From: Terebella lapidaria
Taxonomy: Eukaryota > Annelida > Polychaeta > Terebellida > Terebellidae
Direction of reading: 5' to 3'
NCBI GenBank assembly: GCA_949152475.1
Contig: OX424561.1
Span: 23,740,481 to 23,804,480 of the forward strand
DNA: 64,000 nucleotides
The notes under the pieces: model-generated
What the model was told of the DNA's origin: nothing
Seen by the model: the letters and a program-made list of their open reading frames with translations, nothing else
Databases searched by the model: none
Made by a program: the position numbers and the translations under genes
Part shown: piece after piece, positions 35,695-48,300 of the stretch
Layout of the letters: every line of letters starts with the position of its first letter
Numbering within the stretch: the first letter of the stretch is position 1

Positions 35695-36990
35695 TAGGTT
35701 ACCGGACCTATGGTCCGATAACCTATTGGCATGGCGTTGCGTCCGTCGTCCGTCGTCCGTCGTCCGTCGTCGTCGTCGTCCGTCGTCGTCCGTCGTCGTC
35801 GTCGTCCACATTTTTATCTTTTTTGTTTACGATCGAATTCATCTGAAATTTTGCACTAAAATACTTACAAATAATTCAGGAAGGAGGTATTTTTTCGTTT
35901 TTTGATTTTCGCATTTTTTTCAAAATGGCGGCCGTTTTCGACGAAAAATGCCTGATTTTGGACTTTGGTGGCCATTTTCTCAAAATCTGTTCAGTAACTT
36001 TTTTTCTTTTTGATACATAACACTCCTCATATGTACTCCTATGATGTCTATAAATTTCGTTGCGCTTGAATCGCTCGAAGTGGGCCATTTTGGCCCAAAC
36101 TCGGCCCAAATGGGACTTTCCCATGTTAAATTCTCCTATGCTTTATAATGGGACACATTATGCCTAATATCTCACTTAATATTGAGATTAGAGACTAGGA
36201 ATCAATTATGGACATATAGGAAATGATATATGCTGAATATCCTCGTGACCTTGAATTCGACCTCTGACCTCAATTCAAGGTCAGAGCTTAAAATGGCTGA
36301 TATCTCGCTTATTATCGACTCTACAGCATAGGAATCAATTGTGGACATATAGGAAATGATATATGCTGAATATTCTGATGACCTTAAATTTGACCTTTGA
36401 CCCCATTTTCAAGGTCATAGGACAAAATGGCTAATATCTCGCTTGTTATCCACTATACAGCTTAGGAATCAGTTATGAACATATAGGAAATGATATATGC
36501 AGATTATTGTCATGACCTTGAATTTGACCTTTGACCTCATTTTCAAGGTCACAGGACAAAATGTCTAATATCTCACTTATTATCGATTTTACAGCTTAGG
36601 AATCAATTGTGGACATATAGGGAATGATATATACTGAATATTCTCGTGACCTTGAATTTGACCTCTGACCTCATTTTCAAGTTCCAGGGACAAACTGGCT
36701 CATATATTGCTCCTCTATTGTCTGTATGGCTTGGGAATCAATTGTGGACATGAAAATGATATACAATGTACACTGAATATTTTGATGACCTTGAATTTGA
36801 CCTTTGCTTTCATTTTCAAGGCCACAGCACAAAATTGCTAATATCTCTCTGATTATTGAATTTACAGCTTAGCAATCAACTGTGGACATGATATATGCTT
36901 AATATTATTTATGCTGAATATTTTCTTGACCTTGAATTTAACCAGTGACCTGGCTAACATCTAAAATATTAAACATTGTCCGGTAACCTA
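35695..36990 (-). repeat. Satellite-bearing unit in reverse orientation, with TAGGTTACCGGAC inverted ends
   Basis: It begins TAGGTTACCGGAC (35,695-35,707, itself half of a hairpin to 35,725) and ends GTCCGGTAACCTA (36,978-36,990), so the whole 1.3-kb unit has 13-bp perfect inverted ends. Inside, reading left to right: CGTCGTC simple repeats (about 35,743-35,808), the recurring tail in reverse, then about five to six reverse-complement satellite monomers. This is the clearest complete copy of the unit in the window. Confidence 0.85.
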
Positions 36991-37785
36991 TCTTTGGCCC
37001 TCGGCCTAATTTTTTTTTGAGCCCTAGCCCAAAGGTCGTTCAATGGATAGATCTCCAAATTGAAAGTGGTTCTTCCTTGGTGTTATGTTGACCTCCAAGT
37101 TCTGCAGCCATTGCTCCAATATTTGTTGAGTCCTCAAATTAATAGAGCTTTTACAGACGACATTTCTGACCAGTGGTAAAAATTCGGCGAGGATACATCA
37201 AGACAAAATTTGGCGAGGATACATCGAGACCAAAAAAAGAATTAGAAGAACAAATATATGCCAAAACCATAAAGGCATTTCCGCTAAAATGCTTTAATCA
37301 GAAAATCCATGAACCGTCTTACCCTTTGGTTTGATCCAATATATCAGCTAAAATCTGCAGTCGATCAAAAAACCCATGGGTTTCTGCAAATAGGCCTACA
37401 CTATGTTAGTATGGAAGCAAATAAACAGTCCAAAACCATCAAAAATAATTCTTTCTCGTCCTCGCTCTTGTGGGAAAACGTGGATCACGTAGGCCTAGGC
37501 CTACATCAATCATCAGGAGCAATTAGTCGCCCATTATATTTGTCATTTTTGGCGAAATGATCATCCCTACTCTTGTAAAATACCTGTATGGGCGGGATAT
37601 AAAGGAAAACTTGCGCACCAACATGATATGATCGTTCGCTCACTGTGAGATTAATGAGACTTGACCCGGACCCTATAGGCTGATGGGGCAAATCAGTGCC
37701 ATCCTGACCCTATGCTAGGGCAATTCTAGGATTTAAGGATGGGAGCTCGATTTTGAGGTTGATGAAGGAAGTCAGCGCAGTATAC
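36991..37785. other. Spacer without recognisable gene
   Basis: It starts with the palindrome-derived sequence GGCCCTCGGCCTAATTTTTTTTTGAGCCCTAGCCC (spanning 36,998-37,031), which mirrors the boundary next to GGTTACCGGAC elsewhere. The rest is unique AT-rich sequence. The small frames at 37,309-37,691 overlap on both strands and have no domain. Confidence 0.45.
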
Positions 37786-39520
37786 AGTAGCGGATTTAGA
37801 GGGGGGTTACTGGGGTCAGGATCCCCCCCTTTTCGAAAACAAATACATATACATAGGCGGGTTCAGCCTTCCTGCCCGAGAAAAATGATGTTGAAATACC
37901 ATGTTTAAGAACAAGTTCATCATGGTAAGTTTGTTCGAAATGTATACTCAGGAGAGACCGGGAAGCTACCACAGGACATAAAAAGTGGTCTGGCTTCTGG
38001 GGTCCTTCAGCAGGCCCCGAACCCTCCACCCGAATGTGCAGATTCCCCTCTACGTTTTTTTACAAACTTTTCAGGACATAGTCATCAATGAATTTTTAGG
38101 TGCAATATATACCCAGGAGAGCCACTAAATTAATTCAGAACATAAAAAGGCTATGGTTTCTGGGGCCCTTCAGTGGGCTCAGACCCCCGGCCCAAATGTC
38201 CAGCTTCTCTTTCACCTTTTTACAAACTTTTCAGAACATGGTCATCAATGAATTCTTAAGTGCAACCATTCCCAGGAAAGGGCACAAAATTAGTTCAGAA
38301 CATAAGGAAGGCTATGACTTCTGGGGCCTTTGGGCAGGCCCCAGGACCCCCGGCCCAAATGTGTAGCTTCCCTTCTACATGTACATTTTTCACAAACTTT
38401 CCAAAACATGGTCATCGATGAATTTTTAAGTGCAATTTATTTACCAGGAGGAGGCCACAAAATAAGTTCAGAACATAAAAAGGATTATGAATTCTGGGGC
38501 CCTTGAGCGGGCCAAATGGACCCCCGGCCCAAATGGATAACTTCCCTTCTACTTTCTACCAACGTTTCCAGAACATAGTCATCGATGAATTTTTAAGTGC
38601 AATTTATTCCCAGGAGAAGGCCACAGAAAAAGTTCAGAACAAAAAAAAGATTATGAAATCTGGGGCCCTTGAGCGGGCCCCAGACCCTCGGCCCAAACGG
38701 ACAACTTCCCTTCTACTTTCTACCAACGTTTCCAGAACATGGTCATCGATGAATTTTCAAGTGCAATTTATTCCCAGGAGGAGGTCACAAAATAAGTTCA
38801 GAACATAAAATGGGCTATGACATCTGGGGCCCTTAAGCGGCCCCAGACCCCCGGCCAAAATGGGTAGCTTCCCTTCTACTTTCCACCAAAGTTACCAGAA
38901 CATGGTCATCGATGAATTTTTTAGTGTAATTTATTCCCAGAAAAGGCCACAAAACTAATTCAGAACATAAAGAGGCTTTCATTTCTGGGCCCCTCAGCAG
39001 GCCCGAGACCCCCCCGCTCCCCCATCCCCCAAGCTGAGACAGGTTCCTTCGTTTTTAGTTTTGCATTTATTATGGAAGTATGGCGATAAATGGGTATTCA
39101 AATGAAAATTGAAACCCAGGAGATACCCAGGAGATGCCATCAACTTACCACAAGTCATAAAAAAGACTCTGTCTTCAGGGTCTCTTGAGCGGGCCCCAGA
39201 CCCATACTGGGACAGGCTCGTTTCACTCACAACTTTTTTTTACAAATACACCAGGTGCAAGAAGTGGGATTTACACCCAGGAGATACTAGGAAGCTACCA
39301 CAGGACAGAACAAAGGCTCTGGCTTCTGGGGCCCTTGAGCGGGCCCCAGACCCCACGCTGTATAATGTTGGACCCCCTCTCTTCAAATTCCTGGATCCTC
39401 CCCTGAGTACATGGAGGTTGGAAATTTATTTCTACTTTAAAGCAGACATTTCAAATTACTTGGGGTCGATTTCCAGGGGATGGGGGAATCGCTCCCCTAA
39501 ATCCACGCCTACATGTGGTA
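37786..39520. repeat. 160-173-bp tandem array bounded by inverted GGATTTAG-type ends
   Basis: Units are marked by CAGAACATAA at 38,136, 38,296, 38,469, 38,634 (variant), 38,799 and 38,960, with diverged copies at about 37,972, 39,146 and 39,302. Each carries a GC-rich core (TCTGGGGCCCTTGAGCGGGC, then CCAGACCCCCGG) and ACATGGTCATCGATGAATTT. The array is flanked by AGTAGCGGATTTAGAGGGGG (about 37,786) and CCCCTAAATCCACGCCTAC (about 39,496-39,514), which are imperfect inverted repeats. Open frames here follow the repeat and are not genes. Confidence 0.85.
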
Positions 39521-39865
39521 GGGTGGGGTAAAACTACCGTGCAGAAAAACTGACACTACAAGAACAATGTCGACAGTAGGCCTAACACGACCCCACATAT
39601 ATGTATGTCCAATGTTGAAAAATAAGCGATCTAGGTAGAAGTAGGCCCACTGTTCTCGTGTTGTGATGTCCGCCATGATTGACATGTCCGCATCGGCTCA
39701 CACGTTGGGCTGCCAAGTAGACATGGTGAATAATCTATAGCTTGCAACGGCGACGCTATGATAAAAGCTATGTACCTGTCTGACAAGTTTCGACTCGTCA
39801 GAAAATACCTGAGATCATCAAAATATAGAATGCACACAAACACCACAGCAGGCTAGATCAAAATC

Positions 39866-39873
39866 TATATAAA
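39866..39873 (+). promoter_or_regulatory. Candidate TATA box upstream of PNKP
   Basis: TATATAAA lies about 140 bases before the PNKP start codon at 40,013, a spacing that would give a 5' UTR of roughly 110 bases. This is the only strong TATA-like match in the 490-base interval after the tandem array. It is placed by motif and position only. Confidence 0.35.
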
Positions 39874-40012
39874 CACGGATGGAGAGGTAGATCTTAGCTA
39901 CAACAGTTTGGTCCCACTGAATAAGACGGTACCATTCTCAGCTCAGTCAGCTGGCGTTTAGGTGACGATAAAGGCGTATAACATTGTCTTTCACAAGCGA
40001 GCGTTGCGAGTC

Positions 40013-43000
40013 ATGCCGAAGAGGAAGGCAGCAGTGGCGGGGCAGGAGCGGAGAAAGCGAGCGAAGACGGGTGACACGCACACGGTGGACAAGTTTTCTC
40101 TGCGCTGGAGCTCCGAGGGCCGACTGTCCTCCAGTGGCGTGGCCCCGCTGCTGGCCTTGACGGGAGACATTCCCGGCCGTGACAGGGTCGCAGCTTTCGA
40201 CATCGACTTCACCGTCATACAGACCAAAAGTGGACGCAAGTTTGCCGCAGGTGAGCTATAGTTGACTTGTAGGCCTAGGCCTAAGTTACGTTTAGGTTAC
40301 TGTACCAGCAACCTTTTCTCCACTTATTGCAATGGGCTCCAGATAGGCCTAACCATACCCTACCTTATTGTGTAATTTACTTGAGCTTGATGACGCACCT
40401 TTACCATTGAGATGATATCTGAGTTAAATCTTGATAATTCTTTGATGGAGCATTTGTCAGGCAGCTACTCTTCTAGATTTTAACAGTACCAACACTTTTA
40501 TTGAATTTCAACTAACTTCCATGAAACAGAAAATTAACCCTCACGTTGGCAGTGAGTGTCGATTTCACACTTTTACTAAATTGGCATCACGTTGAGTCAG
40601 TTCTCTTCTCTTTTCACTATTCGCCTTCCTCTTGTAATTCCATGAATCGATAATATTAGCAAATTGCTTCATGGTAACACGTCCGCGAAATTTAGTCCCA
40701 GGAAAATTAGTGGCAGGAATCGCAACAAATCTCATAACCACTTGGTGATTAGGCCTACATCAGGCGTCACTGTTACCGTTATCAGGTTATTGGTGGGTGC
40801 ACGGTCAAAAATGTATAGATTGATTCTGTATTCGCGGAAGTTATCTTGAAGAGGTAACTCATTTTTGTTGGGACACCTGTGGATATCAGTTGCGGTCGTA
40901 TGCGACCGACTGTGTCTAGTTTATCCAACGAGGATTTCCACCTTCAATGGGACTTGCGGTTCATAGCATATGCCTAACTGGGCAACATGTTCCTAATACA
41001 ATGACTAACAACTTTGTGTAGTAAATATAAAAACAAGTTGGCAAACTTGGCTTGTCATGTAAATTCTGATTATTGATGTTTTTTTGGCCAGTTTATTTAT
41101 TAGAAAGAGCAGGGCTCTTCCTCTATGATGTTGGTTTTTTTTTGGATTTTTGAAATTTTTCTTTTGTTTACATTCTTGAAAGTGTCACTTGGAACCACAA
41201 CAGGCCATTCAACTGTGGCCAATTTGGAGGGCCCGGGGCCCGTTGGGAGAAAAATGACGCCCGTATACCTAATCATGGTTAATGTAATAAGTTATTAGCG
41301 ATAATGATCCCAGGAGACGTGTGTTCCGACCGTTTTTTTTTTGTATGTCACCGTTTCATACCCATCACCACTCCCGTTTTGATCTTCACTGAAACAGTGC
41401 TTTCTTGCAATTATATGCACTCAAAGTTTTGAATATACATTCCGCACAATATATAAATACAGTATGCTATTGCAAAAATGAAAAACAAGTTGATACGGCA
41501 ACATAATAATTATCGTTTTAGTGGTGGTATTCCATATTCCAGTAGGCAAATTCTATCAGCCTGTGGCCCCTGAGCCAGCCAGCCAGCCAGCCAGATAGTC
41601 ACTGAATTGTCCAATCAGGAAGCTGTCTTGGCGGACACACCCACATGTTTATGATTTACACGTGGATATAATTATATGCAATTTATCACGTGAGCAAATC
41701 CCGCCAATTAGCGATAAATACTGACGCACTGGGGTCAAGGTCATAAGCTCCCACGAGTTCGTGGAATCTACTGGGTGCGGTATTTGTGGAAATACTTGTT
41801 ACGACCCAAATAAATGTTTTTTTTCTATGACTCTTTCCTACTTCACTGGGAATACTTCGTAAAAATATCACCATACAAAGCTTGTTTATGGGGAAATTTA
41901 ATCAGAAATGCCTATTGAAGTGAAGCGAGATTTCCCGAGATCTAGGAACAGACTCAACCACTGTCAACAGTCGGAAACAACCAGAACAAAACTTGGCAGA
42001 TTTGCCGAACTTTTACAGTACACTTTGTCAGGGGAAAACACTTAGTTTCCTCCTGAAATAGGCAGAAACAAATGGATACTAGCTCATTTATCATGTTTAT
42101 GATAGTTTTATATTGCCGACGAAAATTGTCAGTGCTGATTTTGATAGCAGTCACGCTAGCGGCAATTTTGGTTGTTTGACAGGTCGACGGTCTTTGCTGA
42201 CAGTGACACTCATTCACTCACATATACGATGATGAGTGAAGCGAGATTTCCCGAGATCTAGGAACAGACTCAACCACTGTCAACAGTCGGAAACAACCAG
42301 AACAAAACTTGGCAGATTTGCCGAACTTTTACAGTACACTTTGTCAGGGGAAAAAACTTAGTTTCCTCCTGAAATAAGCAGAAACAAATGGATACTAGCT
42401 CATTTATCATGTTTATGATAGTTTTATATTGCCGACGAAAATTGTCAGTGCTGATTTTGATAGCAGTCACGCTAGCGGCAATTTTGGTTGTTTGACAGGT
42501 CGACGGTCTTTGCTGACAGTGACACTCATTCACTCACATATACGATGATCTTCAAACCAGCATTTGGGCAAAGAAAAACATGATCGCAATTTTTTTAGCA
42601 GTGATGAAAAAAGCTTTCATGGATGTCATAAATTATTGGAGATGCAAATAAGTTGTTGAAATGTCTCTGCAGTATAAATGAAAACACTGAAAAAAAACCA
42701 TGAAAAAGACTCTGGTCTAGATATGGCTAAAAAAGCATTGTGCCTCCTAAATAAGAGAAAAATATTCAGAACCTTGACAATCTTACACATTGGTCCAAAT
42801 AATACTTGGGTGATTTTTATACGGGCTCAATAAGCAGATAAGGTAAAGCTTCTGAACTGTAGAGATATCATGGCTGTAAATGAATAAGGTAACATTAGTT
42901 TAGCTAATTAAGTCTTATTGGCCACAATGAAAATAGTTATGACAAGAAACATTTATTATTGGGCTCAACAATGTGAAGGTTCTAGGGCCCGGAAGAGTCG

Positions 43001-45393
43001 ACAGGTACCCAAATTCGGGGCGAGTCATATACAATAATCTGGGTCGGAATTTCGTTATCCATAACCGAGAACAAATAAAGATAAATTTTTGAATATTAAT
43101 GATAAACAGTATAAAAAATCCAACAATGACAAGGAAATCATCGGGAAAAAAAGAAGTATAGTTTTATGAGGTCATGACATTGTGATCTTTTTCAAACTTG
43201 CAAAAAAAAAAACACTGAGAAAAAAAGTGTCAAAGATCTATGTCTGACGTTAACGTGTTATAAATTGCTCCAGTGAGTATCATTCAAATTTTGTTATATA
43301 TTTGGACGGGTACTCGGGTCGGGAATTTCTGACTCGTCCGGGCCCTAAAAAGTTCTATCCAATCATGACTGTAACAGGATAGGTTATCATGACTTTTACT
43401 AGTTAAGTCATTGACCACAATAAAAAATAGTTACATGTAATACAGGAAACATTTATTGGCCCAACAACATATAGATTCTGCCCAGTACAGTTACAATATG
43501 GCCACAACATATATGTACCAAATCAAATACAGTATTCAAGGATTTTTAAATAGTTCTGTGCAAACATTTTCGAAGCTCTTCCTTTGAGGCCAGTGGCCCT
43601 TGTTATTTATTCAACTTGACTGAAGTATGTTTCACGAAACTTTCTCATCTCGACTTTTGAGAGTTTTATCTCAGCATGTGATAATTTAATTAAGTAAAAA
43701 TAGTATACCCATATGTACGTCTACTTTACCACATGCATCGAAAGTTGTCCGCACATGTCAAAGACCATGATGATTTGTACATCGATTCGACAGGTTCGAA
43801 GGACTGGACTTGGCTGTATGAAGTTGTACCAGACAAACTCAGAGAGCTCCACAAGAATGGATACCGAGTTGTCTTCTTTACAAACCAAGCGGGCATTGAG
43901 AAGATGAAAGTTAGCACGGAGGAAATCATGACCAAAGTCAACGACATCATAGAACAGCTCGATATCCCAGTCTTTGTGAGTGGAACCAGGGACTCGGCAA
44001 GAACCCCATACATCTAGCTGAATTTAGAAAGAACTATACTATAGCATTAAACATAATTATAAAATGTACACACATCCAATATATAGGTACTATATAGTTT
44101 TATGCTGGACGTTTGCAGTGTTTTGTTTGCACCGGTGAGAACCAGTTCCGGAAGCCTAGCACCTGTGCCTGGCAGTATTTCAAGGAGCGATGTAACGGGG
44201 ACGCGACCTTGGATCTAGAGCAGTGTCTGTATGTCGGAGACGCCGCCGGTCGTGCCAAAAACCTAAAGACTTCTCCTGTAGTGACAGAATGTTCGCTGCC
44301 AACATCGGCATTGGTAAAGATGAAATCCACATTTAATATTAGATAATTTCTCGTCTAGCAGTTTCCCCACTTTTCATGCATCACTGGCTTTTTTTTTACC
44401 TCCACAGATTTCAAGACTCCAGAAGAGTTTTTCCTCGATGAAGAGTCCGCAGAGTTCAGCTGGGGGTCGCTGGATCCTGTCGAATACCTGAACAAAGTCC
44501 AAGGCCAAAAACATAATGAAGAATACCACCGCAAGGTCAGACACAGCTAGGACCTAAAGATCTTAATCTTCCAGGACCGTGTCGGAGTCTAGGTACAGTG
44601 CACTAAACTGTATTTCGTTTCAATTTCAGAACCAGGAGTTAGTGTTGATGGTCGGTCCGCCAGCCAGCGGGAAGAGCACATTCTCCGAGAAGTACTTGGT
44701 TCCAAAAGGCTATGTCAGAGTCAACCGAGACACGCTGAAAACCCCCGCACAATGCTTCAAGGTGCCAACGGTTGTACTGTTCAGTCGATTCCTTGCAATC
44801 ACTTGATGTTTCACCTTCATCACTGTGTGCTTGTGCTCTTTTGTAGGCGACTGAAGAAGCCCTTGGCAAGAAAAAGAGTGTTGTCGTCGACAACACGAAC
44901 CCATCCAAAGCTGCCCGAGTCGACTACATAGAAATCGCGAGAAGTGAAGGTATGTTTTCTGGTGTGGATGTGTAAAATTTTATGCACCCAATGCGGTACT
45001 GAAATCCTGGTGAAAAATAACACTTGGTAACACTGTAAGGCATACAGTCTGTATATTATAATGGTTTCCCGGTGTGTTGCCGACTGGGGTGATTGTGGTG
45101 TACAATTGGTATTAAAACATGGACTGTGTTCGATGTTTCCAGGCGTGCCAGTGCGATGTTTTGTGATGGAGACGCCCCTGGAGCTGGCTCGGCATCTGAA
45201 TTACGTGCGACAGACTCAGACCGATGGCCGTGTGCGTAGAGTACCAGATGTCGGTTACAACATGTACAAGAAAAACTTCCAACAGCCAGATACCTCGGAA
45301 GGATTCACAGAAATCAAAAACATTCAATTCATACCCAACTTTGGGAGCCAGAAAGCTGAACAAATCTTCAAAAACTGGTCAGGAGCGCATTGA
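40013..45393 (+). CDS. PNKP: Polynucleotide kinase 3'-phosphatase (PNKP), seven exons, one frameshift
   Basis: Repairs DNA ends by removing 3'-phosphate and adding 5'-phosphate before ligation; expected in nucleus and mitochondria. Exons: 40013-40250, 43794-43975, 44119-44313, 44408-44535, 44630-44761, 44847-44949, 45143-45393; about 409 residues. The phosphatase domain has RVAAFDIDFTVIQTKSG (nucleophile Asp pair), VVFFTNQAGIEK, RKPSTCAWQYF and LYVGDAAGRAK. The linker has FKTPEEFFLDEE. The kinase domain has Walker A GPPASGKST, GYVRVNRDTL, VVVDNTNPSKAAR and CFVMETPLELARHLNYVR, ending KNWSGAH. ATG at 40,013 opens a basic stretch (MPKRKAAVAGQERRKRAK) that may be a nuclear signal. There is no FHA domain, unlike vertebrate PNKP. 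Exon 3 changes frame at an A5 run (44,257-44,261), and the usual DxDGT is DIDFT. Confidence 0.92.
40251..41919. other. PNKP intron 1, left part
   Basis: Intronic, without a gene. A (CCAG)n tract lies at about 41,573-41,596 and several T-runs are present. Small open frames at 40,664 and 41,686 have no recognisable domain. Confidence 0.55.
41920..42551. repeat. 316-bp tandem duplication in PNKP intron 1
   Basis: Two adjacent copies (41,920-42,235 and 42,236-42,551) begin GTGAAGCGAGATTTCCCGAG and end CACATATACGATGAT. Only a few differences are seen (for example GGGAAAACACTT versus GGGAAAAAACTT). The matching minus-strand frames in both copies only reflect the duplication, and no domain is recognised. 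Confidence 0.93.
42552..43793. other. PNKP intron 1, right part
   Basis: AT-rich intron. Two loosely related segments occur (GGGCTCAACAATG...TTCTAGGGCCC near 42,960 and TTGGCCCAACAACATATAGATTCTG near 43,458). The interval ends in the acceptor ATCGATTCGACAG before 43,794. No gene is seen. Confidence 0.5.
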
Positions 45394-48300
45394 ACTTAGG
45401 AGTTGAGAGGCCATTTTATTCATCACAATACCTTAATCAGCTTTTGCACATCGCACTCAAAATAGAGGCGAAGTTTTATATCGTGATTATACAGGGAGTC
45501 ATCATGGTGTATGTTCGAGTGACCTTGAACTTCACCTTATGATCTTGATGCTCAAACTCAATGTCATGACTACAATTCAAAACTGGTCATTTGGAACTAT
45601 GACTATACTATTTGAAGGTAGGGCTTAGGTTTTATCATAACATAATAGGAAGTAATATTTGATGTAGGCCTTTTCTTCAGGGGCGCAGCAAATTTGAAGG
45701 GCGGGGGCAGCTTTCCCCAGAAGGGCATAGTTTTCATAATAATTAAACGATTATTATGAAAAAGGGGTATGTGGTAACCCCTATGCGCTTCTTCACCGAC
45801 GTGTGTTTTTGCAGCGGCAAAAATACACGTTACGGGTCCTCAACAATTACCAATCATCGTCATATTAGGTCGAGTCAGCCCAAAAGTTGTCCCATATATA
45901 TGCTCATAATACATACCCACGTTGTATCGACAAGCGTTGTGTCTTCGATCTGAGCTTGCATTCTAGGCATTTCAAGCAACTTAAGCCATTCCATCTTTAT
46001 AAACTAGCCAAGCAATTCAAAATGCCATGCATATGTAAAATTTAGAGAGGAAGACAATGAATAGATAGTCAGAAAAAATGCCATGAAGGGGATTTTCAGA
46101 ACTTTTTGGCCTATTGGGGCTACATTTCGGGCCTTTCGAGCTACTCAAAGCATTTCATCTTTATACATCTATGACTTGAAGGGTCATGCTTGTGTGAAAT
46201 TAGACAAAAAGATTATTGACCAAATTTTGAGAAAACGACAAAGTGCAACATTAGCCATTGTTTTATCGAAATGTGAAGAAGTCTACCTACCTCCCTATGA
46301 ATATTTGCCTGTAAGCTTTAAACATAGAAATGTGGACAACGACGCCCAACGATGACGGTGGAACGTCTTGTCAAAAATTATGGGACCAGAGGTTCGGTAA
46401 CCTGAAAACTAGATATCGACGGTTTAACTGGGTATTGCTCTAACCGATCAGCCCAGTATGAATGTAGAGATTTTAATGATCCAAAGCCAATCACAATATA
46501 TTATTACAACAATATTTCTGCCCCCGTGCTGCCCACGTGCTGCCCCCGTGGTTTTGGCGCCCCTGCTTTTCTTGAGGTTCACCAGACTCGACATACCACT
46601 CGGCCATAGCACAATCGACATGATATTGGTAAATAACATAATCATGAATCTCATAATCATGTAATGTATGCACCCCCGAACATAGGTGAAAATCCGCCAA
46701 AGCAAGGGAAATAGTCATGGACAACGCTGATCCTTTCACATTCTTTATCAGTCGTGACAAATTGAATAAATGTTCAGTGTACATTTTTAAAACACATGTA
46801 TAGATTTTTACATTGCGATATGTCTTGTTGTTGTTATTGTGGTTGTTTGTTATGTATCACGATTTGGCGAATAAACATACACATGGATGTACATTCGTTT
46901 GTTGACATACAAGGCAGCAGCTTTCAAGAACATCAACGTTTTCATGGATTATGAATTTCTTAATATATTATGCTCATCGTATGTCGCGGAAGACAAGACC
47001 GAGATGCTATGGTTTTTGGCCATGTAATGCCGCATCCCAGGCCTGTCCGCATACGTTTTGTAATTCTGTATGGGCATTCATTGGGTTAGTTTTCAAAGTC
47101 GTTTGATTTTCATATCGATTTTTTTCTTAATGACCAAATATGGTGAAAGAAATTAAATTGGTGTAGAGCATTATGGTTGCAGATAGGGCCTATGGTAGTA
47201 TTGAACTCTACTAGGAATCATATATATGGGCCTCAAAACGATAGCCTTGAATATTAATATATGAAATCGGATATTTTTTCTTGGTACCACCGAATCGTCT
47301 AGTTACTTGGCATTCTTCATTTGGGAAATTAGGATACACACGACAATTTTCCACTAAACTTTTTAATTGTATCGCAAAAAAAAGTTGACCCCATTGTTGA
47401 AGTATGAAAAGCTATAACAAGATATCATCTGACGTCGCAAAATTAAGAGCAAAAAACGTGGTAAACAAGTTAGAAAAAGTATAGTTGTGATACGTATGAA
47501 ATTATGAAACACTTTTACACTTACCATATTGGTTCGCATTTTTATACTCTACACATTTAGACAATTTTTGAATCAGTATTTATTGAAAGATCACTCACGG
47601 GACATATTTCAAGAATAGTTACATTGGCAACAAATTCTGGTACCCAAATACTGATTATATCGCATGCTAAACAAACAAGGTAGTACATACAAGTACTGTA
47701 TGGTGGCTTAGCACATATATGCACATATATATTATCAGCTTGAATAACTTGTTGAACACTTGAAGTTGATTAGAAATGAAATGGGTAATTCTTCACTGAG
47801 AAACTGTCATGTGTAATATCTACGATAAGCCATGCTTTATCATTACAAAGTAACCTGACATGAATTGGGCTTTGAATGCGTGGAAATGAATCCCAACAAA
47901 CGCGCCACACTCTCAAATGCACCTGTAGAAATCATTAGATCACCTGACAAAATCACTGATAGTAGAATAATTATTAGAATAATTCGACTCAGTTTAATAT
48001 CAAAGTTGTTGTAGGCTTTTTATTATAAAAGGAAACAAATTGATAAAATCTACATATATACCGCATGTCTTGTGCCGGTTATCCAATATGCACTGACGAT
48101 TTTCTTTTTCAAAATATAATCAAAATAACTGTAAATAACGAATAGACTGCAAATCGACATGTATGATTATATTTCTGTTATTTTTCAGTAATCAGACGGA
48201 TTACTCATGCTGACTATGACTACAACTGGCGATGCACCCGCGGCACCTGGAAGAATCTACCACACACCTAAAAAAATTTGTCTACGATCACCTGAAAAAA

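Noticed and set aside
37786..39520. Possible CRISPR-like array
   Set aside because: Units of 160 bp or more repeat along their whole length with no short repeats alternating with unique spacers, and the context is eukaryotic. It is a tandem satellite.
41954..42533. Pair of 87-codon minus-strand frames
   Set aside because: Openness in both copies only reflects the 316-bp duplication. No domain, splice context or codon signal.
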